64,000 nucleotides of DNA from Pseudonocardia endophytica (lineage in GTDB: Bacteria > Actinomycetota > Actinomycetes > Mycobacteriales > Pseudonocardiaceae): NCBI RefSeq assembly GCF_004339565.1, contig NZ_SMFZ01000002.1, positions 248,001 through 312,000 on the forward strand, in the 5' to 3' direction. Below the pieces are notes generated by a model, which had not been told where the DNA came from, did no database searches, and was given only the letters and a program-made list of their open reading frames with translations. Below are positions 27,139-34,689 of this stretch, one piece after another; positions within the stretch are counted from its first letter, which is position 1, and each line of letters starts with the position of its first letter. The translations under genes were made by a program, and so were the position numbers.

Positions 27139-27686
27139 TGAAGGTGGAGATCACCGTCAACGGCGAGCACACCACCGCCGACGTCGAGCCGCGGCTGCTG
27201 CTCGCGCACTACCTGCGGGAGAACGTCGGGCTGAAGGCCACCAACATCGGCTGCGACACCACCAGCTGCGGGGCGTGCACCGTGCTGCTCGACGGTGACG
27301 CCGTCAAGTCGTGCACGCTGCTCGCCGTCCAGGCCGACCAGCAGTCGGTGACGACGCTGGAGGGCCTCGAGGGCGCCTCCGAGCAGCAGCCGACGCACCC
27401 GGTCACGGCCGCGTTCCGCCAGGAGCACGGCCTGCAGTGCGGGTTCTGCACGCCGGGCATGGTCATGTCCGCGGTCTCGCTGATCGACCACGACCCGGAC
27501 CTCGACGAGCGCAAGGTGCGGGAGGGACTGGAGGGCAACCTCTGCCGCTGCACCGGCTACCACAACATCGTGCGCGCGGTGCTCGTCGCGGCCGGCAAGG
27601 ACCCGGACGCGGCGCAGCGGGCCGAGGCGGAGTCCGACGAGCTGCGCACCGCCCCGAACTTCTCCCGCGGGGAGGCCGGCGCATGA
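27138..27686 (+). CDS. Molybdenum hydroxylase iron-sulfur subunit (CoxS-like), operon 1
   Basis: 182 residues. Two [2Fe-2S] domains are complete: the plant-ferredoxin-type motif CDTTSCGACTVLLDG with the later KSC (about residues 37-59), and the helical domain with QCGFCTPGM and LCRCTGY (about 95-140). It passes electrons from molybdenum to the FAD of the M subunit. Its start shares bases with the L-subunit stop (ATGA). A roughly 35-residue polar C-terminal tail (GKDPDAAQRAEAESDELR) extends beyond the typical 150-160 residues. Confidence 0.95.
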   Translation: MKVEITVNGEHTTADVEPRLLLAHYLRENVGLKATNIGCDTTSCGACTVLLDGDAVKSCTLLAVQADQQSVTTLEGLEGASEQQPTHPVTAAFRQEHGLQCGFCTPGMVMSAVSLIDHDPDLDERKVREGLEGNLCRCTGYHNIVRAVLVAAGKDPDAAQRAEAESDELRTAPNFSRGEAGA

Positions 27687-28501
27687 TCCCCCTCGCGTTC
27701 GACTACGCGCGCCCGGACTCGGTGGACGGTGCGCTCGCGCTGCTCGCCGAGAAGGGCGAGGACGCCACCGTCCTGGCCGGCGGCCACTCCCTGATCCCGG
27801 TCATGAAGGTGCGTCTCGGCGCGCCCGAGTTCGTGATCGACATCGGCAAGCTCGCCGAGCTGGACTACATCCGGGTCGAGGGCGACGAGGTCCGGATCGG
27901 CGCGGGCACGAAGCACAAGGACCTGGTGACCTCCGAGGTCCTCGGCACGGAGTGCCCGCTGCTCCCGGCCGTCGCGCGCACCGTCGGGGATCCGCAGGTC
28001 CGCGCGCGGGGCACGATCGGCGGCTCGCTCGCGCACGCCGACCCGGCCTCCGACCTGCCCGCCGCCGTGCTGGCGCTGGAGGGCACCGTCGTCCTGCGCG
28101 GCCCGCGCGGTGAGCGCACGGTGCCGATCGGCGACTTCTACACCGGTGTGTTCGAGTCGGCGAAGGAGCCCGACGAGATGATCGTCGAGGTCCGGGTGCC
28201 GCGCACCGGCGACGCGGGCTGGGCGTACGAGAAGTTCACCCGCCGCAGCAACGACTGGGCGATCGTCGCGGTCGCCGTCGTCGGCAACAAGGTCGGGCTC
28301 GTGAACATGGGCCAGACGGCGCTGCGCGCCACCGCGACCGAGCGGGCGCTGGCCGACGGGCACTCGATCGCCGAGGCGGCCGCGCTGGCCGCCGAGGGCA
28401 CCGAACCGCCGTCGGACAGCCAGGGGACGCCGGAGTACCGGAGGCACCTGGCCACGGTGCTGACCCGCCGCGCTCTGGAGACGGCCGCCGGGCAGCGCTG
28501 A
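27683..28501 (+). CDS. Molybdenum hydroxylase FAD subunit (CoxM-like), operon 1
   Basis: 272 residues from ATG 27683, overlapping the S-subunit stop. The FAD-binding motifs TVLAGGHSLIPVMKVR (near residue 30) and TIGGSLAHADPASDLPAA (near 110) match the family's AGGxSL and TxGG-(N/S)-x-(A/C). The C-terminal CO-dehydrogenase flavoprotein domain is present (about 170-270). It completes the L-S-M trimer set; there is no CoxG, CoxD or CoxE gene in this operon. Confidence 0.94.
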   Translation: MIPLAFDYARPDSVDGALALLAEKGEDATVLAGGHSLIPVMKVRLGAPEFVIDIGKLAELDYIRVEGDEVRIGAGTKHKDLVTSEVLGTECPLLPAVARTVGDPQVRARGTIGGSLAHADPASDLPAAVLALEGTVVLRGPRGERTVPIGDFYTGVFESAKEPDEMIVEVRVPRTGDAGWAYEKFTRRSNDWAIVAVAVVGNKVGLVNMGQTALRATATERALADGHSIAEAAALAAEGTEPPSDSQGTPEYRRHLATVLTRRALETAAGQR

Positions 28502-28513
28502 CGCCACCCGCAC

Positions 28514-28566
28514 CGAACGAACGGCACCTTCGAGCAGTGTGATTGCTCGAAGGTGCCGTTCGTTCG
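28514..28566. repeat. Perfect 23-bp inverted repeat (dispersed palindromic element, copy 1)
   Basis: Arms 28514-28536 and 28544-28566 are exact reverse complements around a 7-nt loop, beginning CGAACGAACGGCACC. The right arm plus 2 nt recurs exactly at 56277-56301, and a related palindrome lies at 56144-56192. Here it sits 13 bp after the CoxM-like stop and could end that transcript; as a recurring sequence it looks like a REP-type element used as a terminator. Confidence 0.85.
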
Positions 28567-28651
28567 TGCAGCGGCGGCGACGGGTGGGCTGATACCGGCC
28601 CGCGTCCGTCGGTGAAGGGGCCGTGAAACCGGGCTCGGTTACGTTTCACCG

Positions 28652-30184
28652 GTGAACGGCGTGCAGATCCTGCTCATCGTCGGTATCGGCATCGCGGTGT
28701 CGGCGGTCGCGGGGCGCAAGGGCTTCGAGTCCGGGATGGTCGTGGTGGTCCTCGCGGCCGCCGCGTCGTTCATCCCCGGCGTCCCGCGGCTGGAGCTCGA
28801 CAGCGAGCTGATCCTCGCGCTCGTCATCCCGCCGCTGCTGTACTCGGGCGCACGCGGCGCGACCATGTCCTCGTTCGCCGCGAACCTGCGCCCGATCATC
28901 AGCCTCGGCGTGATGCTGGTGGTGCTCACGACCGGGGCGCTGGGGCTGATCTCGTCGTGGCTGCTGCCCGGGCTCGGGCTGGCCGCGGCGTTCCTGCTCG
29001 GCGCCGTCCTCGCGCCGCCGGACACGATCACGACGGTGTCCCGCGGCGACGAGATCGGCCTGCCGAAACGGGTCACGTCGATCCTGACCGGGGAGAGCCT
29101 GGTCAACGACGCGATCGCGCTGACGCTGTTCAGCATCGCCCTCGAGGCGGTGAACGGGCACGACGCCACCTGGGCGGGCGGGATCAAGGAGTTCGCGTTC
29201 AAGGCGGGCGTCGGTCTGCTGATCGGCGGCGTGCTGGCGGTCGCCGCGCTGTGGCTGCGCAAGCGGTTGCGCAACCCGACGCTGGAGACGGCACTGATCC
29301 TGCTCGTGCCGTTCACCGCGTACCTGACGGCCGAGGAGCTCGACGCGTCCGGGATCCTCGCCGTCGTCATGGCATCGTTCTCGGTGACGGCGAACCTGAC
29401 GCTCGACCCGAAGCATCAGTACCCCGGCGGTTACCGCACGCGCCTGCAGGAGGAGGGCGTCTGGCAGGTGCTGGACTTCCTGCTCACGACGTTCGTGTTC
29501 GCCTACATCGGACTGCAGCTGAAGTTCGTGCTGACCGACCTGGCGGACTCCGACGGGCTGGTGCGGACGCTGGTCGCGGCCGGCGTGCTGCTGGCCGCCG
29601 CGATCGTGCTGCGACTGGTCGGCGTGTTCGGGCTGTTCGGACGCTGGACGCTGCGGCACCGGATGATCCACCGGCGTGCCGACCGCGATCCGCGCTACCG
29701 CGAGCGCCTCCGCCAGGTCGAGGAACGGCAGCGACAGCGTGGCGGTGAGCCGCTGGCGCCACCGTCCATGAAGGACACGCTGCTCGTCGGATGGACCGGC
29801 ATGCGCGGGATCCTGACGCTCGCGGCGGCGTCCGCGATCCCGCAGACGACGGCGACCGGTGTCCCGTTCCCGGGGCGGGACGCCATCCAGGGCATCGCCC
29901 TGATCGTCACGCTCGGGACGCTGGTGATCCAGGGCACGACGCTCGGGTGGCTGGCCCGCGTGCTCAAGTCCGACCACACCGCGGACCGGGAGACGGCGGA
30001 GTCGATGGACCTGCTCGGCCGGGAGATCATCGCGTCGATGCCGTCGACCACGGACGCCGACTTCGACGCCCAGCGCCACGCGCTGGCCGTCGCGGTGCAC
30101 GAGCACCGGCTGGACGAGGAGACGGCCCGGCGGATGATCGATGCCGTCGACCTACGCCAGGCCGCGGAGCGCACCAGGGACTGA
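28652..30184 (+). CDS. Monovalent cation:proton antiporter (CPA1 Na+/H+ type)
   Basis: 510 residues from GTG 28652, with about 12 hydrophobic helices. Family marks include LVIPPLLYSGARGATMSSFA, FLLGAVLAPPDTITTVSRGD and LTGESLVNDAIALTLFSIA, the last holding the paired acidic transport residues (ND). After the helices a charged segment (RERLRQVEERQRQRGGE) precedes VGWTGMRGILTLAAASAIP, and a cytoplasmic C-terminus follows. It extrudes Na+ or K+ in exchange for protons. It stands alone on its strand. Confidence 0.9.
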   Translation: MNGVQILLIVGIGIAVSAVAGRKGFESGMVVVVLAAAASFIPGVPRLELDSELILALVIPPLLYSGARGATMSSFAANLRPIISLGVMLVVLTTGALGLISSWLLPGLGLAAAFLLGAVLAPPDTITTVSRGDEIGLPKRVTSILTGESLVNDAIALTLFSIALEAVNGHDATWAGGIKEFAFKAGVGLLIGGVLAVAALWLRKRLRNPTLETALILLVPFTAYLTAEELDASGILAVVMASFSVTANLTLDPKHQYPGGYRTRLQEEGVWQVLDFLLTTFVFAYIGLQLKFVLTDLADSDGLVRTLVAAGVLLAAAIVLRLVGVFGLFGRWTLRHRMIHRRADRDPRYRERLRQVEERQRQRGGEPLAPPSMKDTLLVGWTGMRGILTLAAASAIPQTTATGVPFPGRDAIQGIALIVTLGTLVIQGTTLGWLARVLKSDHTADRETAESMDLLGREIIASMPSTTDADFDAQRHALAVAVHEHRLDEETARRMIDAVDLRQAAERTRD

Positions 30185-30191
30185 CCGGAGC

Positions 30192-30827
30192 TCAGACCAG
30201 GCCGGCGTCCTGCGCGGCGATCGCGGCCTGGGTGCGCGAGCGCAGGCCGAGCTTCGTCAGGACCCGGGACACGTGCGTCTTCGTGGTCGCCTCGCTGATC
30301 ACGAGGTCGGCCGAGAGCTCCGCATTGGACAGTCCACGCCCGAGTCCGGTGAGGACGTCGGTCTCGCGGGCCGTGAGCTGCTCGAGCCCGTGCACCGCGC
30401 TGCGACGGGGCGCGCTCGCGTACCGCGAGATGACCCGGCGGGTGATCTCCGGGGCGAGCACGCCGTCCCCGCGCGCGACGGCGTGCACGGCCTCGCGCAG
30501 GCGCGTCGCGTCCACCGACTTGAGCAAGAATCCGGCCGCGCCCGCGGCGAGCGCGGCGTCCACGTAGTCGTCCAGGTCGAACGTCGTCAGCACCAGGACC
30601 TGCGCGGATCCGGCCGCCAGCACGCGCCGGGTGGCCTCGATGCCGTCGACGCCGGGCATCCGGATGTCCATCAGCACCACGTCCGGCTCGTGCTCGGCCG
30701 CGGCGCGCACGGCCGCGACACCGTCCGCAGCCTCGGCGACGACCTCGATGTCCGGCGCCGCGTCGAGGATCATCACCAGCCCGGTCCGGACGGCCTGCTG
30801 GTCGTCGGCCACCACCACGCGCACCAT
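30192..30827 (-). CDS. NarL/LuxR-type response regulator (iron-linked trio)
   Basis: 211 residues from ATG 30827. The receiver has VVVADDQQAVRTGLV, VVLMDIRMPGVDG and LLKSVDA. The C-terminal HTH is LTARETDVLTGLGRGLSNAE followed by SEATTKTHVSRVLTKLGLRS. It lies 52 bp downstream of a siderophore-binding lipoprotein gene that in turn follows its cognate kinase, all on the minus strand. Iron-related signalling is an inference from this arrangement. Confidence 0.92.
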   Translation of the reverse strand: MVRVVVADDQQAVRTGLVMILDAAPDIEVVAEAADGVAAVRAAAEHEPDVVLMDIRMPGVDGIEATRRVLAAGSAQVLVLTTFDLDDYVDAALAAGAAGFLLKSVDATRLREAVHAVARGDGVLAPEITRRVISRYASAPRRSAVHGLEQLTARETDVLTGLGRGLSNAELSADLVISEATTKTHVSRVLTKLGLRSRTQAAIAAQDAGLV

Positions 30828-30879
30828 GCGGACATCCCAGCACGGGCCGCGGCGCCGCGCGTCCGTCGAAGGATGCACC

Positions 30880-31914
30880 TCACCGGGCGGGTGCGACGGC
30901 GGTCGCCGGGTTCCCGTCGAGCGCGGCGGCGATCCGGGGCGGGACCTCGTCGAGCGCGACGGGCAGGCTGAGCACCGACCCGAAGGACAGCGTGCCATTC
31001 ACCGTGCTCGTCTCCGGCATCAGCACCATCCGGCCCTCGCGCGCGACCCGCAGCCCGCGCATCACCGGATCGCCTGCGATCTGCGCGGCCGCACGGTCGC
31101 CGTACAGCCCGACCAGCAGCACGTCGGCCTCCAGCAGGCCGAGCTGCTCGCGGGACAGCTGTCGCGGCGCCCGCTCGGGTCCGGTGAAGATCTGCTCGGT
31201 TGCGGGCGGCAGCGTGAACCCGAGGTCGACGAGGAACCGGGGTGCCGGGCCCTCGGCATAGGCGTAGTACGACCCGTCGGCGAGCACGCTGACGAGCAGC
31301 CCGGTGCGGCCCCGGAACGAGGGGTTCGCGTCCCGGGTCGTGGCGAACCGCGTGTCGACGTCGCGCACCAGCTGCGCCGCGCGGTCCGGGACGCCCAACG
31401 CGGCACCGGTCATCTCGGCGATCTTCTGCCACGGCGCGCCGTAGTCGGCGAACTCGCCGGGCTGCGCGATCGTCGGGGCGATCCCGGACAGCGTGCGGTA
31501 GTCGTCGGAGGTCAGGCCGCCGCTGGGGCCGAGGACGAGATCCGGGCGGAGCGCGGCGATCTGCTCGAAGTTCAGCGCCTCCACCGGCAGGACGGCCGGC
31601 TGGGCGTTCCCGGCGCGCTCGCGCGCCCAGGGCCACAGCGCACCCGGCTGCGTGCCGAACCATTCCCGGATCCCGACCGGCACGGTGCCGAGCGCGACGG
31701 CGTAGTCCTGGTCGGTCAGCCCGACCGTCACGATCCGGGTCGGCGTGCCGGACACGGCGGTGGTGCCGAACTTGTGCGCGATCGTCCGGTCGCCCGTCCC
31801 GCCACCGCCCGGTGTGCCGCAGGCGGTCAGGCCCAGCAGGCCGAGCGCTCCGGCGCCGCGCAGCAGGGTGCGCCGGTCGAGACGGACGGGGGACGGGGAG
31901 CCGTTCGTTGCCAC
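30880..31914 (-). CDS. Iron-siderophore ABC transporter substrate-binding lipoprotein (FecB/FepB type)
   Basis: 344 residues from GTG 31914. The N-terminus combines twin Arg (DRRTLLRGAG) with a lipobox LTAC near residue 32, so it should be exported and lipid-anchored. The periplasmic-binding fold reads TRIVTVGLTDQDYAVALG, LNFEQIAALRPDLVLGP, and later LEADVLLVGLYGD, typical of cluster A-II (metal-siderophore) binding proteins. No FecCD permease or ATPase gene is adjacent, so it may serve a distant importer or act in sensing. It sits between a histidine kinase and a response regulator. Confidence 0.88.
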   Translation of the reverse strand: MATNGSPSPVRLDRRTLLRGAGALGLLGLTACGTPGGGGTGDRTIAHKFGTTAVSGTPTRIVTVGLTDQDYAVALGTVPVGIREWFGTQPGALWPWARERAGNAQPAVLPVEALNFEQIAALRPDLVLGPSGGLTSDDYRTLSGIAPTIAQPGEFADYGAPWQKIAEMTGAALGVPDRAAQLVRDVDTRFATTRDANPSFRGRTGLLVSVLADGSYYAYAEGPAPRFLVDLGFTLPPATEQIFTGPERAPRQLSREQLGLLEADVLLVGLYGDRAAAQIAGDPVMRGLRVAREGRMVLMPETSTVNGTLSFGSVLSLPVALDEVPPRIAAALDGNPATAVAPAR

Positions 31915-31933
31915 GCCGGTGAGGCTAGCCTTT
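31915..31933. promoter_or_regulatory. Weak IdeR/DtxR iron-box-like site
   Basis: The stretch has the core GTGAGGCTAGCCT, 13 of 19 positions against TWAGGTWAGSCTWACCTWA by eye, with an AGGCTAGCCT dyad at its centre. It directly precedes the lipoprotein start codon on the minus strand, so bound repressor would also cover the ribosome-binding site. Confidence 0.4.
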
Positions 31934-31960
31934 CCTGTCTCGGTGTCCGAAGTGCGTGGA

Positions 31961-33157
31961 TCACACCGGTGCGGGTGCGCCGCAGCGGGGGAGCGACGCC
32001 TCCAGGGTCCAGCCGTCGCCGTCCGGGCCCGCGTGCAGCGTGCCGCCGACGGCGCCCGCCCGCTCGCGCAGACCGTCCAGTCCGGTCCCGGACGACATGC
32101 CGGACGTCGGCGCGGGACCCGATGTGGACGGTCCGTTCTCCAGCCGGACGACGAGTGCGTCGCCGTCGTGCCACAGCCCGACCGTGACCCGGGCACCCGG
32201 GGCGTGTTTGGCGACGTTCGTCAGACCCTCCTGCACGATCCGGTAGGCGGCGAGCTCGACGCCCGCCGCCGTCCACCCGTCCGCATCAGGGCGCTCGTCG
32301 CGGACCGTGACCCGCAGGCCCCAGGACCGCGCCGAGGCCAGCAGCGGGTCGAGCTGGTCCAGCCGGGCCGGCGCGGTGCGCGGCTCGTCCCCGGCGCCCC
32401 GCTCCTCCCGCAGCAGCCCGATCATGGTCCGCATCTCGGCGAGTGCCGACACGCTCGCGTCGCGGACACCGTGCAGCACCCGTTCCCGCAACGCCGGGTC
32501 GCCCAGCGCCGCCTCGGACTGCAGCGCGATCGCGGACAGCTGACCGGCCACGACGTCGTGCAGGTCGCGGGCCATCCGTGCCCGCTCGGCCGCCACGGCC
32601 TCCCGGCGGTCGCGCTCGGCCAGCTGCGCGGCCTGGGCGGCGCGGGCGCGCTCGACGTCGGCCAGGTCCCGGTGCCGCCGCACCTCGGAGGCCCAGAGCA
32701 CCGGGACGGCCAGGAGCAGGAGGTTCAGGAACGCCTGCAACGCACCGCGTCCACCCTGGTCGACGAGCGCGGTCACGGTCAGCCCGGCCACCAGCAGGCC
32801 GCCGGCCAGGCACACCCCGCGGCTCACCGGCCGTCCGGAGTACAGCACGGCGCAGTAAAGCAGGTCGGCGAACACCAGCACCGTGGCCAGGTCGGTCACC
32901 CCGAGCGCGAACGGCCCGGCCGCCAGCGCCGCGGACCCGAGCGCCAGCCCGAGCAGCGGTACCTCCCGCCGGAAGACCTCACCGACGCATGCGAGAGCGA
33001 GCACCGCGACGAGCGGGCCGGTCGCGGGTTCGACGCCGGGCTCCCAGACGACCCGGACGTCCGGCACGACCCGGATCAGCAGCAGCCCGGCCACGAACAT
33101 CCCGGCCGCGACGGCGGCGTCACGGGTCCACGGCGAACGGAGTACGGCGGCCGTCAT
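31961..33157 (-). CDS. Sensor histidine kinase, HisKA_3 type (iron-linked trio)
   Basis: 398 residues from ATG 33157. Five to six membrane segments (about residues 12-160, e.g. AAVAAGMFVAGLLLIRVV and LQAFLNLLLLAVPVLWAS) precede a coiled region, the phospho-acceptor motif MARDLHDVVAGQLSAIALQ (near 213), and a HATPase domain with VQEGLTNVAKHAPGA, SGTGLDGLRERAGAVGG. Transcribed ahead of the lipoprotein (46 bp gap) and response regulator, giving a kinase-binding protein-regulator order. Confidence 0.9.
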   Translation of the reverse strand: MTAAVLRSPWTRDAAVAAGMFVAGLLLIRVVPDVRVVWEPGVEPATGPLVAVLALACVGEVFRREVPLLGLALGSAALAAGPFALGVTDLATVLVFADLLYCAVLYSGRPVSRGVCLAGGLLVAGLTVTALVDQGGRGALQAFLNLLLLAVPVLWASEVRRHRDLADVERARAAQAAQLAERDRREAVAAERARMARDLHDVVAGQLSAIALQSEAALGDPALRERVLHGVRDASVSALAEMRTMIGLLREERGAGDEPRTAPARLDQLDPLLASARSWGLRVTVRDERPDADGWTAAGVELAAYRIVQEGLTNVAKHAPGARVTVGLWHDGDALVVRLENGPSTSGPAPTSGMSSGTGLDGLRERAGAVGGTLHAGPDGDGWTLEASLPRCGAPAPV

Positions 33158-33267
33158 CGGTCCATCCCAGCACGATCGGGCGGGACCGGCGTCCGTCGAA
33201 GGAGGTACGACGGGATCGGCGGCACGGCCGACGACGGCGGACCCGCCGGTGGGCACGCTCGGCGACC

Positions 33268-33870
33268 ATGACCGACTTCGTGCGGGAGAACCCGCTGGTG
33301 CTGCTGATCGGCGCAGCGGAGATCGCGTTCTGGGTGTTCCTGGTGGCCGGGCTGACCGCGCGCTACCTGCTGCGGGCGCGGCGGCTGAGCAGCGCCCTGC
33401 TGCTCTGCGTGCCACTGGTGGACGTCGTGCTCGTGACGGCGAGCCTGGCCGACGTCGCGACCGGCTCGCCGCCGGGACCGGTGCACGGCGTGGCCGCGCT
33501 GTACCTGGGGCTCACCGTCGCGTTCGGACACTCGATGGTCCGGTGGGCGGACGTGCGCTTCGCACACCGGTTCGCGGACGGGCCGCCCCCGGCGCGCAAG
33601 CCGACCGGTGGACCGGCCAGGACCCGGTACGAGTGGCGGGAGTTCGCCAAGGCGGCGGTCGCGTGGGTGATCACGGTCGGTGTCACCGTCGCGCTCGCGG
33701 CCGTGGCCGGCTCCGGCGTCCCGGCCCCGGTGCGGTGGCTCGGCGACCCGCTGTGGTCGTGGCCGGCGCGGGCGACGGTCGCGGCCCTGATCTGGTTCGC
33801 CGTCGGTCCACTGTGGGCGACGCTGTGGCCGGGCGCCGACGACCGGGAGCAGACCGTCACACGTCGATGA
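33268..33870 (+). CDS. Integral membrane protein, function unknown
   Basis: 200 residues with about five hydrophobic segments: residues 9-31 (LVLLIGAAEIAFWVFLVAGL), 43-64, 74-92, 131-152 and 170-187 (ATVAALIWFAVGPLWATLW). An Arg/Pro-rich loop (PPPARKPTGGPARTRYEWRE) lies before the fourth. No family was recognised with certainty. It ends 14 bp inside the convergent methyltransferase gene. Confidence 0.7.
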   Translation: MTDFVRENPLVLLIGAAEIAFWVFLVAGLTARYLLRARRLSSALLLCVPLVDVVLVTASLADVATGSPPGPVHGVAALYLGLTVAFGHSMVRWADVRFAHRFADGPPPARKPTGGPARTRYEWREFAKAAVAWVITVGVTVALAAVAGSGVPAPVRWLGDPLWSWPARATVAALIWFAVGPLWATLWPGADDREQTVTRR

Positions 33871-34567
33871 CGAGCCACCCGCCGTGGTGCTCGGAGACCG
33901 TGTACGGACGGCCGGTGCGCTCGCCGACGGCGGCGAGCTCGTCGAGGTCGAAGCGGCGGACGTGCCCCCACGTCGCGTTCGCCTCGTCCTCGAACGGGAC
34001 GGCGACCACGGCACGACGACGGGCCAGGCGGATCATCTCGGCGACCACCTCGTCGCCCTCGGCGGGCGGCAGGTGCTCGATCAGGTGCACGGCCAGCACG
34101 GTGTCCGCGCTGCCGTCCGGGCGGGCGACCGCGCGCGCGTCCGCGACCAGCGTGTCCACCTCGGCGCCGAGCTGCGGCGCCATCCGGGACAGCAGCTCGA
34201 CCGTCCCGCCGGTGAGGTCGGTGGCCGTCACCCGGTATCCGGCCGCGGCCAGGCGCAACGACAGGAACCCGAAGCAGCAGCCGAGCTCGAGCACGTCGTC
34301 GCCGTCGACGAGCTCATGGGCGCGCTCGTGGACGGGCTGCATCTCGGCGTTCGTCCCGCCCGGGACGGGCTCGCCGGCCAGCGCGTCGAGCGTGTTCCGG
34401 TAGAACGCCAGCCACGCGTCGTCCGGTGCGTCCGGGTCCTTCGCCGCCGCCGTCACGACGGCGACGAACGCCTCCTCGAACCGCTCGGGCGCCAGCAGCC
34501 CCGGCGTGACGAGCGTGGAGTCGAGCCAGCCCGCGAGGTCGTTGCTCAGCTGGTCGAGACCGATCAT
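33857..34567 (-). CDS. mftM: SAM-dependent methyltransferase, probable mycofactocin glycan methyltransferase MftM
   Basis: 236 residues from ATG 34567. A class I methyltransferase fold is clear: VLELGCCFGFLSLRLAAAGY (motif I, near residue 93), VTATDLTGG, VADARAVARPDGSADTVLAV and a His-rich VHLIEHLPPAEGDE. The C-terminus TVSEHHGGWLVIDV is distinctive. In M. smegmatis, MftM (MSMEG_6237) lies near the mycofactocin-dependent methanol dehydrogenase gene and 2-O-methylates the cofactor's oligoglucose chain. The same neighbourhood here (NDMA-methanol dehydrogenase, MoxR, VWA) is the main reason for the call. A generic methyltransferase remains possible. Confidence 0.7.
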   Translation of the reverse strand: MIGLDQLSNDLAGWLDSTLVTPGLLAPERFEEAFVAVVTAAAKDPDAPDDAWLAFYRNTLDALAGEPVPGGTNAEMQPVHERAHELVDGDDVLELGCCFGFLSLRLAAAGYRVTATDLTGGTVELLSRMAPQLGAEVDTLVADARAVARPDGSADTVLAVHLIEHLPPAEGDEVVAEMIRLARRRAVVAVPFEDEANATWGHVRRFDLDELAAVGERTGRPYTVSEHHGGWLVIDV

Positions 34568-34689
34568 CTCCGGTGTCCTTTCGCCCGTCTCCCCATGACG
34601 GTAGGCGGGTCGGGGCGCCCGGTGAACATCCCCCGGCGACAACCGTCCGAGGCGGTGCCGGGCACCTGACCGGTCGGGCAGGGTCCCTC

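Noticed and set aside
24868..28501. Annotating operon 1 (and 51411-56125) as carbon monoxide dehydrogenase
   Set aside because: The active-site loop is AYRGAGR, not the AYxCSFR of true CO dehydrogenase; genes are described as form II hydroxylases.
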